Of a DNA stretch of 13,502 bases, positions 6,784-13,502 are shown in pieces. Where the stretch lies: NCBI GenBank assembly GCA_902465325.1, contig CABQMV010000050.1:1-13502 (forward strand), written 5' to 3'. How positions within the stretch are numbered: the stretch's first letter is position 1; every line of letters starts with the position of its first letter. A program made the position numbers and the translations under genes. The notes below the pieces were generated by a model, which ran no database searches, was not told the DNA's origin, and saw only the letters and a program-made list of their open reading frames with translations. Source of the stretch: an uncultured Oscillospiraceae bacterium (GTDB lineage Bacteria > Bacillota > Clostridia > UBA1212 > SIG427).

Positions 6784-7335
6784 TTACTCAGCTTCGTACA
6801 CATCCCGTTTCAAGACGCACAGAGACGGAATATTGCGCATCTGTGAATTGTAATCCAGTCCATAGCCTACCACATATTCGTCCGGAATAGTAATTCCGGA
6901 GTAATCTGCCGTCAGCGTTACTTTTCTCCGGTCCGGCTTATCAAAGGCGGTACAGATTTTAACACTTAGAGGCTCCCGGGCTTCCAGCATATTTTTCAGA
7001 TAGCTCAGGGTAAGGCCTGAGTCTATAATATCCTCAACAATCAGTACATGTTTTCCGGTCAGCACAACATCTGCATCCTTAATCAACTGCACGACACCAG
7101 ACGACTTGGTGGAGGCTCCATAACTGGAAACTGCGATAAAATCCAGCTCCAAAGGAATTGTAATGCTTCGTATCAGGTCCGCCATAAATACGAAGCCTCC
7201 CTTCAAAACCCCTAAAACCACCAAGGGCTTCCCTTCATAATCTTTACTGATCTGTCTGCCAAGCCGCTCTACCATAGCACGGATTTCTTTTTCAGACACC
7301 AGTACCCGCTCTACCGCCTCATCCATATTACTCAT
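6784..7335 (-). CDS. hpt: Hypoxanthine phosphoribosyltransferase
   Basis: This purine-salvage enzyme makes IMP or GMP from hypoxanthine or guanine and PRPP. The 183-residue protein has the pyrophosphate-binding GVLKGG (42-47), the PRPP-loop VLIVEDIIDSGLTL (97-110) with the acidic pair E-D, and VGYGLDY (156-162) near the base-binding end followed by the conserved arginine at 167. I chose the ATG at 7333-7335 rather than the one at 7342-7344: GAGAGG (7345-7350) directly abuts the upstream ATG but sits nine bases from the downstream one. The gene begins 18 bases after tilS stops. In Bacillus subtilis the TilS and HprT proteins have been reported to act together as an activator of ftsH, the next gene here. 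Confidence 0.95.
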   Translation of the reverse strand: MSNMDEAVERVLVSEKEIRAMVERLGRQISKDYEGKPLVVLGVLKGGFVFMADLIRSITIPLELDFIAVSSYGASTKSSGVVQLIKDADVVLTGKHVLIVEDIIDSGLTLSYLKNMLEAREPLSVKICTAFDKPDRRKVTLTADYSGITIPDEYVVGYGLDYNSQMRNIPSLCVLKRDVYEAE

Positions 7336-7353
7336 ATTCTGCATCCTCTCATT

Positions 7354-8757
7354 TTATAAATTATATTTAAAAATTACTGCGTTTTCTGTTTCGTTGCTTA
7401 TTAAAGCCACCTGACTCCTCATAATACCGCATACCCACAGGATTTCTCCTCCGCAGGCCAGAAGCGGAATGCGGTCTCTGAGATGCGCCGGTATCTTTCG
7501 GTCAATAAAAAATTTTTTAAGACGTTTTCCTCCCGCCGCTCCGTAGGGGTGAAAGAAATCCCCTTCTCTGCGGTACCGCACCTCCCACGAACAGCCATGC
7601 CGGCGGCAAAATTCTTCTAAACCATCTCGGTCAAAGGCCTCCGCAAAATTTCCTTCTATTGCGGAAATTTTCATGGCCTCCCGGGGACTGCAATTCTTAC
7701 ATTCCACATTCCCGTTTTTACAGATTCTCTCTTTCTCCTGTAGGGCCGAAGTCTTCCTCCCTATTTGAATACCGTCGTGATAAGCTCTGGCAGCAATTCC
7801 TCCTGCCACTTCCGTTCTTGTACCAACCTGATGCTCCGCCAGAAAAATTCTCAGATTTTCTATCATCGTCAGGTGAAGCCCTTTTCCTCCGGGAAAAAAC
7901 TCCTGTAAAATCAGCCTGACAACTCTGCTCTGAAGCGCCTCATGCAGCGCAGAAAACCTCTCTGGATCCTCAATTACCAGTATTTCCCCTTCTCGCCGGA
8001 CTAATTCAGCATAATGCCGAGCCGCCTGCCCTTCCAAAAGCTCACTGTCTCTGGCCGCCAATACAGAAAGCCGATACAGCTTGTCATCCAGGTCCTGTGC
8101 CAGATGACTCCGTAAATAAGGTAAAACCTCCAGTCGGATCCGGTTACGGTTACAAAAGGGCTTCCCGTTGGTGCTGTCTTCTCTGTAAGCAATGCCGGCT
8201 GTACGGCACACCTCCTCCAGCTCCGGCCGGCCAACATCCAAAAGCGGCCTTATAATATTATTTCTGACATAGGAGATCCCCTTCAGGCCATAAATCCCCG
8301 TGCCCCGGGCTATATTCTGCAGCACCGTTTCAATTCGGTCATTTCTGTTATGAGCCACTGCAATTTTTGCGTTATACCTCTCCGCCAGATGGAAAAAAAA
8401 ACGATAGCGGATTTCCCGCGCACCCTCTTCCAAAGAAATTCCCGCACACTTTGCATAAGCTGCTGCATCCTGCCTTTTACAATAAAAAGGAATCCCCCGT
8501 TTTTCACAAAGTGCCTGCACATACAGCCGGTCTCCGTCAGATTCCCCTCCCCGGAGCATATGATCAAAGTGGGCGCACAGTAAAGAAATTTCGCCTTTCT
8601 TCTCCTGTACAAAGCGCTGGAGCAAAAGCAGCAGAGCAACGCTGTCACAGCCGCCGGATACACAGGCAATCACCGATTCTCCCGGTTTGAGCATACTGTA
8701 TTTTTCAATACAGCGCTTCATTTTATTATAAACACTATCTGTATTTTCCGTTCTCAT
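7354..8757 (-). CDS. tilS: tRNA(Ile)-lysidine synthase
   Basis: TilS attaches lysine to C34 of the CAU-anticodon tRNA-Ile, changing both its codon reading (AUA) and its charging; the reaction uses ATP. The 467-residue protein shows the N-type ATP-pyrophosphatase loop SGGCDS (34-39), HFDHMLRGGESDGD (63-76), AHNRNDRIET (135-144; the usual form is AHH), REDSTN (192-197) and NRNRIR (203-208). The C-terminal TilS domain contains RREGDFFHPYG (396-406) and KKFFIDRKIP (414-423). The length is in the normal range. The ATG start overlaps the dnaB stop as ATGA and I see no good Shine-Dalgarno, so translation is probably coupled to dnaB. It is followed by hpt and ftsH. Confidence 0.96.
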   Translation of the reverse strand: MRTENTDSVYNKMKRCIEKYSMLKPGESVIACVSGGCDSVALLLLLQRFVQEKKGEISLLCAHFDHMLRGGESDGDRLYVQALCEKRGIPFYCKRQDAAAYAKCAGISLEEGAREIRYRFFFHLAERYNAKIAVAHNRNDRIETVLQNIARGTGIYGLKGISYVRNNIIRPLLDVGRPELEEVCRTAGIAYREDSTNGKPFCNRNRIRLEVLPYLRSHLAQDLDDKLYRLSVLAARDSELLEGQAARHYAELVRREGEILVIEDPERFSALHEALQSRVVRLILQEFFPGGKGLHLTMIENLRIFLAEHQVGTRTEVAGGIAARAYHDGIQIGRKTSALQEKERICKNGNVECKNCSPREAMKISAIEGNFAEAFDRDGLEEFCRRHGCSWEVRYRREGDFFHPYGAAGGKRLKKFFIDRKIPAHLRDRIPLLACGGEILWVCGIMRSQVALISNETENAVIFKYNL

Positions 8758-10088
8758 GGTTTCATTGCCGACATATTTTTAAAGGCAGAATGCTCTGCAT
8801 CAAAAATAAGATTGCACGTGCCGGTAGCACCGTTTCTGTGCTTTGCCAAAATCACCTCTGCCACTCCTTTATACTGTGTCTCAGGATTGTAGACCTCGTC
8901 CCGATATAAAAACATAACGATATCCGCATCCTGCTCTATAGAACCGGATTCTCTCAGGTCGCTGAGCATCGGCCGCTTATCCGCTCTCTTCTCCAGCTCC
9001 CTGTTAACCTGAGAACCTACAATAACCGGCACATCCAGTTCTCTGGCCATAACCTTGAGAGATCTGGATATATCGCCCACCTCCTGGGTACGGCTGTCAG
9101 AGCGGCCGGCTTTGCCCTGCATAAGCTGTAAATAGTCTACAAAGACCAGCTTTATATCCTTCTCCATTTTTAACTTTCGGCACTTGGCCCGTATAGACTG
9201 CACTGACACATCGGTACTGTCATCAAAATAAATAGGCGCACCGGAAAGCACACTCATTCCCTCTGCAATCTTCGTCCAGTCTGAATCCGCTAACTCTCCG
9301 TTTCTCAGCTTCTCACTTTCCACACCGGACTCTGTGCTCAGCATTCTGGTAGCCAGCTGCTGCTTTGACATCTCCAAATTAAAAATGGCCACCGGCACCC
9401 GTTCCCGGACCGCCGCATAGCGGGCAATATTCAGCATAAAAGCCGTCTTTCCCATGGCAGGCCGGCCGGCCACCAATACCAAATCGGAATTGTGCAGGCC
9501 TGCCGTCATTTTATCCAAATCATAAAATCCGGTGGGGATACCGGAAATCCCCTTGGACTGAGAAGCCTCCTCCAGCTTTGTAAAAACCTCGGGCAATACA
9601 TCCTTTATCTGTACATACGATTTAGAAGCCCTGTTCTGCATAACATCCAGAACAGACTGCTCCGCAAACTCCAGGGCTGCTGAAACATCCCCTTCAGGCT
9701 CGTAGGCATTTCGGGAAATGTCCTGGGCGCATTTAATCAACCTTCTCTGCAAAGCTTTTTCCGCTACAATCCCAGCATATTGCGGTGCATTAGACGCCAG
9801 CGGGACCTCATCTGCCAGAGAACCCAAATACGGAATCCCTCCTACCTGCTCTAAGGCCCCCGAAGCAGAAAGCCTGTCTGTTACCGTTACCACATCAATG
9901 GGCTTATTGGCATTAAAAAGGTCCAGCATTGCCTGAAATATCGTTTCATGATCTTTACGGTAGAAATCCTCCGGCCGAATCAGGTCAATGACGTCCATGA
10001 TAGCATCCGGAGACACCAAAACAGAACCCAGTACAGATTTCTCGGCGTCTATGTTATTCGGCGGAATTCTTACGTTGCTGTCTGCCAT
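8754..10088 (-). CDS. dnaB: Replicative DNA helicase DnaB
   Basis: This is the hexameric 5'-3' helicase of the replication fork (called DnaC in B. subtilis). The 444-residue protein has the N-terminal helical domain that contacts primase (about 10-110), a linker, and the RecA-like motor with Walker A GRPAMGKTA (208-216), Walker B VFVDYLQLM (315-323), GSQVNRELEKR (358-368) and a DLRESGSIEQDAD stretch (377-389). There is no intein and no missing motif. The ATG start lies 11 bases after the rplI stop with only a weak upstream AGG/GAAG, so translation may partly depend on the upstream gene. Its TGA overlaps the tilS ATG. The rplI-dnaB order is conserved in Firmicutes. Confidence 0.97.
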   Translation of the reverse strand: MADSNVRIPPNNIDAEKSVLGSVLVSPDAIMDVIDLIRPEDFYRKDHETIFQAMLDLFNANKPIDVVTVTDRLSASGALEQVGGIPYLGSLADEVPLASNAPQYAGIVAEKALQRRLIKCAQDISRNAYEPEGDVSAALEFAEQSVLDVMQNRASKSYVQIKDVLPEVFTKLEEASQSKGISGIPTGFYDLDKMTAGLHNSDLVLVAGRPAMGKTAFMLNIARYAAVRERVPVAIFNLEMSKQQLATRMLSTESGVESEKLRNGELADSDWTKIAEGMSVLSGAPIYFDDSTDVSVQSIRAKCRKLKMEKDIKLVFVDYLQLMQGKAGRSDSRTQEVGDISRSLKVMARELDVPVIVGSQVNRELEKRADKRPMLSDLRESGSIEQDADIVMFLYRDEVYNPETQYKGVAEVILAKHRNGATGTCNLIFDAEHSAFKNMSAMKP

Positions 10089-10099
10089 TGTTCTTCAAC

Positions 10100-10546
10100 C
10101 TATTCGCCTTCCACTCTTATTTTAAACTTCCCGGTAATCCCCGGATATATCCTGACCTCTGCTGTATATACCCCCAAACTTTTAATAATTTCATCAATAA
10201 CAATTTTTTTCTTATCCAGTGTAAACCCATGCTGTTTTTTCAATTCCTCTGCCACCTCTTTGCTGGATACTGCACCGAAAAGCTTTCCGCCGGCGCCGCA
10301 CTTTAATGTGATCACCACTTCTTTATCCTTCAGTGCCTCCGCCAACTCTTTTGCCGCGGCAATTTCACGCTTCTTTTTCTCATCGGCAGCCTGCTGTTTA
10401 TTTTTTACTTCATTAATGCCCCCGGCAGTAGCCGGCATCGCCAACCCCTTGGGCAATAAAAAATTACTCGCATATCCGTCGCTGACATTTACAATTTCAT
10501 CCTTTTTCCCCAGGCTCTTCACATCCTGCTTTAAAATAACCTTCAT
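10100..10546 (-). CDS. rplI: 50S ribosomal protein L9
   Basis: L9 binds 23S rRNA near the L1 stalk and helps keep the reading frame. The 148-residue protein has normal length and order: an N-terminal globular domain with the L9 signature beginning GKKDEIVNVSDGYASNFLLP (13-32), a long connecting helix rich in lysine, glutamate and alanine (about 45-75), and a C-terminal domain with LKCGAGGKLFGAVSSKE. An AGGAGG site lies about seven bases before the ATG. The ATG overlaps the gdpP stop as ATGA. Confidence 0.97.
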   Translation of the reverse strand: MKVILKQDVKSLGKKDEIVNVSDGYASNFLLPKGLAMPATAGGINEVKNKQQAADEKKKREIAAAKELAEALKDKEVVITLKCGAGGKLFGAVSSKEVAEELKKQHGFTLDKKKIVIDEIIKSLGVYTAEVRIYPGITGKFKIRVEGE

Positions 10547-12549
10547 CTGATTACCTCCTCTATATGTTGAATCAATTCCCGTTTTACCCCTATGATCGTA
10601 GCATTTTCAACCTTCGTACCAGCGGCATTCAGATGACCGCCGCCGCCCATTTTCTCCAAAATAATCTGTACATTAATGTTTCCCAAAGACCTGGCGCTGA
10701 CAGAAACACTGTTCTCTGCAACAGACAAGACAAAGGACGCATCAATCTCCGATATGGTCAGCAGCTGGTCAGCCGCCAGTGCCGCAATAAATGAAGGATT
10801 GACAATATCCGGACCGCACACGGCAATGGCAATGTTCCCGTGTACAATTTCAGCAGTAGCAGTCACATGATACATCTGGGCAAAGGTCTCATAGTCCGGC
10901 TGAAAATACCGCCTCACCTCTACCGTATCTACTCCCTGGGAACGGAGAAAAGAAGCCGCTTCAAAGGTTCGGATCCCTGTCTTAAAAGTAAAACTCTTTG
11001 TATCCACCCAGATCCCCGCATACATGGCTTCCGCCTCCAGCTTAGGAATCGTTATGCTGCTGGCATAATAGTCCAGAATTTCCACCATCAGCTCGCTGGT
11101 AGAGGAAGCATAGGTCTCTGAGTAAAAAAGAACCGTATCCCGAATAAAATCCGCTCCCCGGCGGTGGTGGTCGATAACCACCACCCGGGAGGCATAGTCT
11201 AAAATTTTCGGAGCCTCCGTAAGCGCCTGTTTATACGTATCCACGACCACAGCCAGTGTACCGTCGTCTATAAGGTTTAAAGCATCGCTGGTATTTACAA
11301 AGACATCGGCATACTCCGGCAGATTGCCAATCCGCTTCATAATCACATCAATGGACTGATTGCTTTTATTGAGGATAATCCTCGCTGCTTTTTTAGACAG
11401 ACAGCAGGCCCGGTATACAGCAAGGGAAGCACCCAGAGAATCCAGATCTCCATTAGAATGCCCCATAATCAAAATATTGGAACTCTTTTCAATTTCATCC
11501 CGCAGCAGAGAAGCAATAACTCTGGCCTTTACTTTTGTTCTTCTTTCTATTTCTACACTGCTTCCCCCGTAATAGGTATCACTGCCGTTCTCTCTGATAA
11601 CCGCTTGATCGCCGCCTCTTCCCAAGGCCAGCTCACAGGCCTCTGAAGCATTTTTAAAATTATCCTCTATATAGTCGCCGTTCAGGGAAATTCCGATGCT
11701 CAGCGTAACGCTGTTCCGATTCCCAACAGAAATCTTCTTGGCCTCATCCAGTATAGAAAAACGCTGAATTTCAAGCTCCCTTAAATACTGCTTTTCTATC
11801 AGCAGAATATACCGGTCTCTTATCAGCTTTTTCAGCACTGCATGTTTATCGGTAAGCCAGCGGTCAAATATTTTTCCTAATTCCGCCGAAACCTGATTCA
11901 CAACAGCCTCCCCATCAGACTGGTAAATTTCCTCATAAGAGTCCATGACAATCATTCCCACAGCCATTGACGAAGCATCTGCTTTTCTTCTTAACTCCTG
12001 AAATTCAGTAATGTCCATAAAGTACAGCATGATACAGGAATCCAATGCATTTCCCTGCATAAAAAAGGACCTGCCGTTAAAATCCACATCCATAGAAAAA
12101 GAAGTTTCTTCCATGAAAAGCCTGGCCCGGATTCTCAGCAAAAATAACTCCTTAACAGTTCTTTTGATGGCGTGCAGCTTTTTCAGCGGATCGTCACTGT
12201 TGAAAAGCTCTTTAAACCTGTCATTACACCAAATCATGTCTCCCTGATCATTGATAAAAACCATGGGCAGGCTAAAATCCTTTACAGCTGCCAATCCATT
12301 TCCATGATCGTCCCGGTAAACGGGCATTTGCATAATCCTGCCGGCACTGATTTTTTTTCTTACAACAGACAGCACAAAATCAGCCACCAGCAAAACAACT
12401 GACAGAATCAGTATCGTAAACAGATACTTTTTTCTCTCTCCTCCAGAATACAAGCCAATTCCGCAGGCCATGACAGCCACCGATAGAATCCAATTGGCTA
12501 CATTAAAATGAATCATTTTTACCCAAGCCCTTTTTCTCTTTTGGCCCAC
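10543..12549 (-). CDS. gdpP: Cyclic-di-AMP phosphodiesterase GdpP (YybT family)
   Basis: GdpP is a membrane-bound enzyme that hydrolyses the second messenger c-di-AMP, controlling potassium and osmotic balance and cell-wall stress responses. From the chosen start the protein has 668 residues: two N-terminal membrane helices (about 18-36 and 42-63), a PAS-like region (about 90-185), a degenerate GGDEF domain retaining RGGDQAVI (311-318), then a DHH-DHHA1 phosphoesterase. The catalytic motifs are intact: HSNGDLDSLGA (364-374), VVVDT (434-438), IDHH (459-462), GIWVDT (512-517) and GGGGHLNAAG (635-644). I chose GTG 12547-12549 because a perfect AGGAGGTGA lies seven bases upstream. The frame extends ten codons further to a GTG at 12579, which has no such site and overlaps the previous stop. 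It is co-directional with rplI and dnaB, as in many Firmicutes. Confidence 0.95.
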   Translation of the reverse strand: MGQKRKRAWVKMIHFNVANWILSVAVMACGIGLYSGGERKKYLFTILILSVVLLVADFVLSVVRKKISAGRIMQMPVYRDDHGNGLAAVKDFSLPMVFINDQGDMIWCNDRFKELFNSDDPLKKLHAIKRTVKELFLLRIRARLFMEETSFSMDVDFNGRSFFMQGNALDSCIMLYFMDITEFQELRRKADASSMAVGMIVMDSYEEIYQSDGEAVVNQVSAELGKIFDRWLTDKHAVLKKLIRDRYILLIEKQYLRELEIQRFSILDEAKKISVGNRNSVTLSIGISLNGDYIEDNFKNASEACELALGRGGDQAVIRENGSDTYYGGSSVEIERRTKVKARVIASLLRDEIEKSSNILIMGHSNGDLDSLGASLAVYRACCLSKKAARIILNKSNQSIDVIMKRIGNLPEYADVFVNTSDALNLIDDGTLAVVVDTYKQALTEAPKILDYASRVVVIDHHRRGADFIRDTVLFYSETYASSTSELMVEILDYYASSITIPKLEAEAMYAGIWVDTKSFTFKTGIRTFEAASFLRSQGVDTVEVRRYFQPDYETFAQMYHVTATAEIVHGNIAIAVCGPDIVNPSFIAALAADQLLTISEIDASFVLSVAENSVSVSARSLGNINVQIILEKMGGGGHLNAAGTKVENATIIGVKRELIQHIEEVIR

Positions 12550-12553
12550 GAAA

Positions 12554-12562
12554 TCACCTCCT
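12554..12562 (-). promoter_or_regulatory. Ribosome binding site that sets the gdpP start
   Basis: The minus strand reads AGGAGGTGA, fully complementary to the 16S rRNA 3' end, with suitable spacing to GTG 12547-12549. It makes the more upstream in-frame GTG at 12577-12579 unlikely. Confidence 0.85.
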
Positions 12563-12575
12563 GCTCTCCTCTTTG

Positions 12576-12827
12576 TCACGATCTGGCCATCATCGCCCTG
12601 ATCTTCAGTTCCTCGTTTATTTTTGTATACATTATATCATAGTCCAGTCCCAGATTGCTACCCAACGTCAATATGTCCGCCACCAGTTCCCCTACATTTT
12701 TCACAGTTTGCTCTGTATCCTGACGGTCGTCTGCCAAGAGCTCAAAAAGCCTCGCTGTGGAAGTAAGTACTCTAGCCTTGTCATGCTCGATGCGGCAAAT
12801 ATCCGTATAAAGATCCAGTTCACGCAT
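12576..12827 (-). CDS. MazG-like small helical protein
   Basis: This 83-residue protein begins MRELDLYTDICRIEHDKARV and is predicted all-helical. In size, composition and position next to rpsR/gdpP it resembles the MazG-like family of Clostridia. MazG enzymes are nucleotide pyrophosphohydrolases with ExxE and ExxD metal ligands. Here only GELVADIL (46-53) recalls the second motif, with the glutamate displaced by one residue, so catalysis is doubtful. The start is ATG 12825-12827, supported by GAGGGGGTGG (12833-12842). The frame is open for 28 more codons upstream, but these run through the terminator hairpin and are probably not translated. Its stop lies 26 bases before gdpP. The family assignment is moderate; the function is unknown. 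Confidence 0.7.
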   Translation of the reverse strand: MRELDLYTDICRIEHDKARVLTSTARLFELLADDRQDTEQTVKNVGELVADILTLGSNLGLDYDIMYTKINEELKIRAMMARS

Positions 12828-12860
12828 ATTTTCCACCCCCTCTTCTTTTGTAATAAATTT

Positions 12861-12892
12861 AAAAAGCGCAACCCTTACAGTAAAGGTTGCGC
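12861..12892 (-). terminator. Rho-independent terminator after rpsR
   Basis: On the minus strand an 8-bp perfect stem, GCGCAACC-type arms at 12885-12892 and 12866-12873, is extended by three pairs beyond one mismatch and closed by a 3-base loop. TTTTT (12861-12865) follows directly. It begins 16 bases after the rpsR stop and would end the rpsF-ssb-rpsR type transcript. Genes downstream either use readthrough or a separate promoter. Confidence 0.85.
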
Positions 12893-12907
12893 CATTTCTC
12901 TTACAAA

Positions 12908-13198
12908 TCAATCTGCTGAAAACGGCAACAGGGCTACATGTCTGGCGCGCTTTATAGCAGTTGTCAGCTCACGCTGATGCTTTGCACAGGTCCCGGAAAT
13001 CCTCCTGGGAAGGATCTTTCCTCTCTCCGATACAAATTTTCTCAGCTTGGCAACATCCTTGTAATCGATGTATTCTGTCTTCTCCTCACAGAAAGCACAT
13101 ACTTTTTTTCTGGGCCTTCTGTTTCTCATTCCGCCTTTGGCATCGCCTTTGTCAAAGCTGTCCTTGCCGCCTTTAGCGTCTTTTTTGGTATATGCCAC
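12908..13198 (-). CDS. rpsR: 30S ribosomal protein S18 (zinc-type, C+)
   Basis: S18 binds the 30S platform together with S6. The chosen start GTG 13196-13198 gives 96 residues; AAAGGAGGA (13205-13213) lies just upstream. An in-frame TTG at 13216 would put this ribosome binding site inside the gene, so it was rejected. The core from RPRKKVCAFC to the C-terminus is canonical. Four potential zinc ligands are present: Cys34 and Cys37 (CAFC), and Cys71 and His74 (CAKH), the zinc-binding form of S18. The first 25 or so residues are a lysine/glycine/aspartate-rich tail with DAKGG twice. It lies 29 bases downstream of ssb and is followed by a strong terminator. Confidence 0.96.
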   Translation of the reverse strand: MAYTKKDAKGGKDSFDKGDAKGGMRNRRPRKKVCAFCEEKTEYIDYKDVAKLRKFVSERGKILPRRISGTCAKHQRELTTAIKRARHVALLPFSAD

Positions 13199-13204
13199 AA
13201 CAAT

Positions 13205-13213
13205 TCCTCCTTT
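13205..13213 (-). promoter_or_regulatory. Ribosome binding site that sets the rpsR start
   Basis: The minus strand reads AAAGGAGGA, six bases before GTG 13196-13198. This selects the GTG over the upstream in-frame TTG at 13214-13216. Confidence 0.85.
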
Positions 13214-13227
13214 CAAATCACTTGCGA

Positions 13228-13502
13228 TCAGAATGGGATATCACTTTCATCGTCCAATGTATAGAAGCCCTGGGCAGGCACATCAGAATCCGAAGAACCC
13301 ATATCAGCCTGCATTGGCGAACCGATCGCAGCCGTATTCTGGGCCGGTGGCGGCGTCATATAGTCCAAGCCGCTGGTTCGGCCAGATGCATCGGACCGCT
13401 TACTCTCGCAAAACTCTACTTCGTCCGCAACCACATCTGTGGCGTAGTGACGCTTCCCATCCTTATCGTCCCATTGTCTGGTCTGAATTGATCCCGTTAC
13501 AG
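13228..13502 (-). CDS. ssb: Single-stranded DNA-binding protein, 3' part
   Basis: The last 90 residues are visible; the 5' end lies beyond the right edge of the window. The frame enters at VTGSIQTRQWDDKDGKRHYA and continues to VVADEVEFCESK, which is the end of the OB fold of bacterial SSB. A flexible proline/glycine/serine/glutamine-rich linker of about 40 residues follows, ending in the acidic tip DDESDIPF that recruits repair and replication proteins. The internal GTG at 13434 is not a true start because conserved OB-fold sequence continues upstream of it. The position before rpsR matches the common rpsF-ssb-rpsR operon, with rpsF expected just outside the window. Confidence 0.95.
   Translation of the reverse strand, partial: VTGSIQTRQWDDKDGKRHYATDVVADEVEFCESKRSDASGRTSGLDYMTPPPAQNTAAIGSPMQADMGSSDSDVPAQGFYTLDDESDIPF

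Noticed and set aside
9458..9472. GGCCGGCC-type palindrome in dnaB
   Set aside because: It lies in codons just before the Walker A motif and has no further symmetry or context suggesting a site.
9948..10550. A 200-codon open frame on the plus strand opposite rplI and the start of dnaB
   Set aside because: It is antisense to two unmistakable genes, its translation is Ser/Phe/Ala low complexity, and it has no ribosome binding site.
11163..11185. Perfect 9-bp inverted repeat (GGTGGTGGT / ACCACCACC) in gdpP
   Set aside because: It results from Val-Val-Val (GTG, GTG, GTT) codons next to His-His (CAC) codons of the DHH motif, so it is explained by coding constraint.
12828..12911. 28-codon N-terminal extension of the MazG-like frame
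   Set aside because: It runs through the terminator hairpin, lacks a ribosome binding site, and a good site precedes the internal ATG at 12827.
1..13502. Mobile element, prophage, CRISPR array, tRNA or rRNA genes
   Set aside because: I saw no transposase, integrase, regularly spaced repeats, or cloverleaf/rRNA sequence; the genes are conserved chromosomal ones in conserved order.

Overview
This window looks like an ordinary chromosomal segment of a Clostridia-type Firmicute with moderate GC content. The evidence is the gene order ssb-rpsR-(MazG-like)-gdpP-rplI-dnaB-tilS-hpt-ftsH, the strong AGGAGG-type ribosome binding sites, frequent GTG/TTG starts, and the Firmicute-type proteins GdpP and RecD2. 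I cannot name the species.

Right to left on the minus strand (13502 to 4919) runs a tightly packed housekeeping block: the 3' part of ssb (cut by the window edge), rpsR, a clear rho-independent hairpin, a small MazG-like gene, gdpP (cyclic-di-AMP phosphodiesterase), rplI, dnaB, tilS, hpt and ftsH. Several junctions are ATGA overlaps or gaps of a few bases, which suggests co-transcription and translational coupling. The block joins single-strand DNA binding, replication, ribosomal proteins, tRNA maturation, purine salvage, cyclic-di-AMP turnover and membrane proteolysis. A plausible internal promoter sits in the hpt-ftsH gap.

Between ftsH and recD2 (4755-4918) lies an intergenic stretch. It holds a 29-residue hydrophobic small ORF on the plus strand with a good Shine-Dalgarno sequence, a long imperfect hairpin covering its 3' half, and candidate divergent promoters. 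To the left, recD2 and comF (minus strand) overlap by 16 bases and are probably one operon.

At the left end a plus-strand ABC-F ATPase gene converges on comF, and their 3' ends overlap by 8 bases. Its promoter is near-consensus and places the predicted transcription start exactly on a GTG codon, so a leaderless mRNA is likely. The protein has an unusually short linker between its two ATPase domains. Bases 1-130 are AT-rich and contain no gene.

I found no CRISPR array, tRNA, rRNA, insertion sequence or prophage. The points most worth a second look are the ABC-F gene (leaderless start, shortened linker, inverted repeat over the promoter) and the small membrane peptide with its hairpin.
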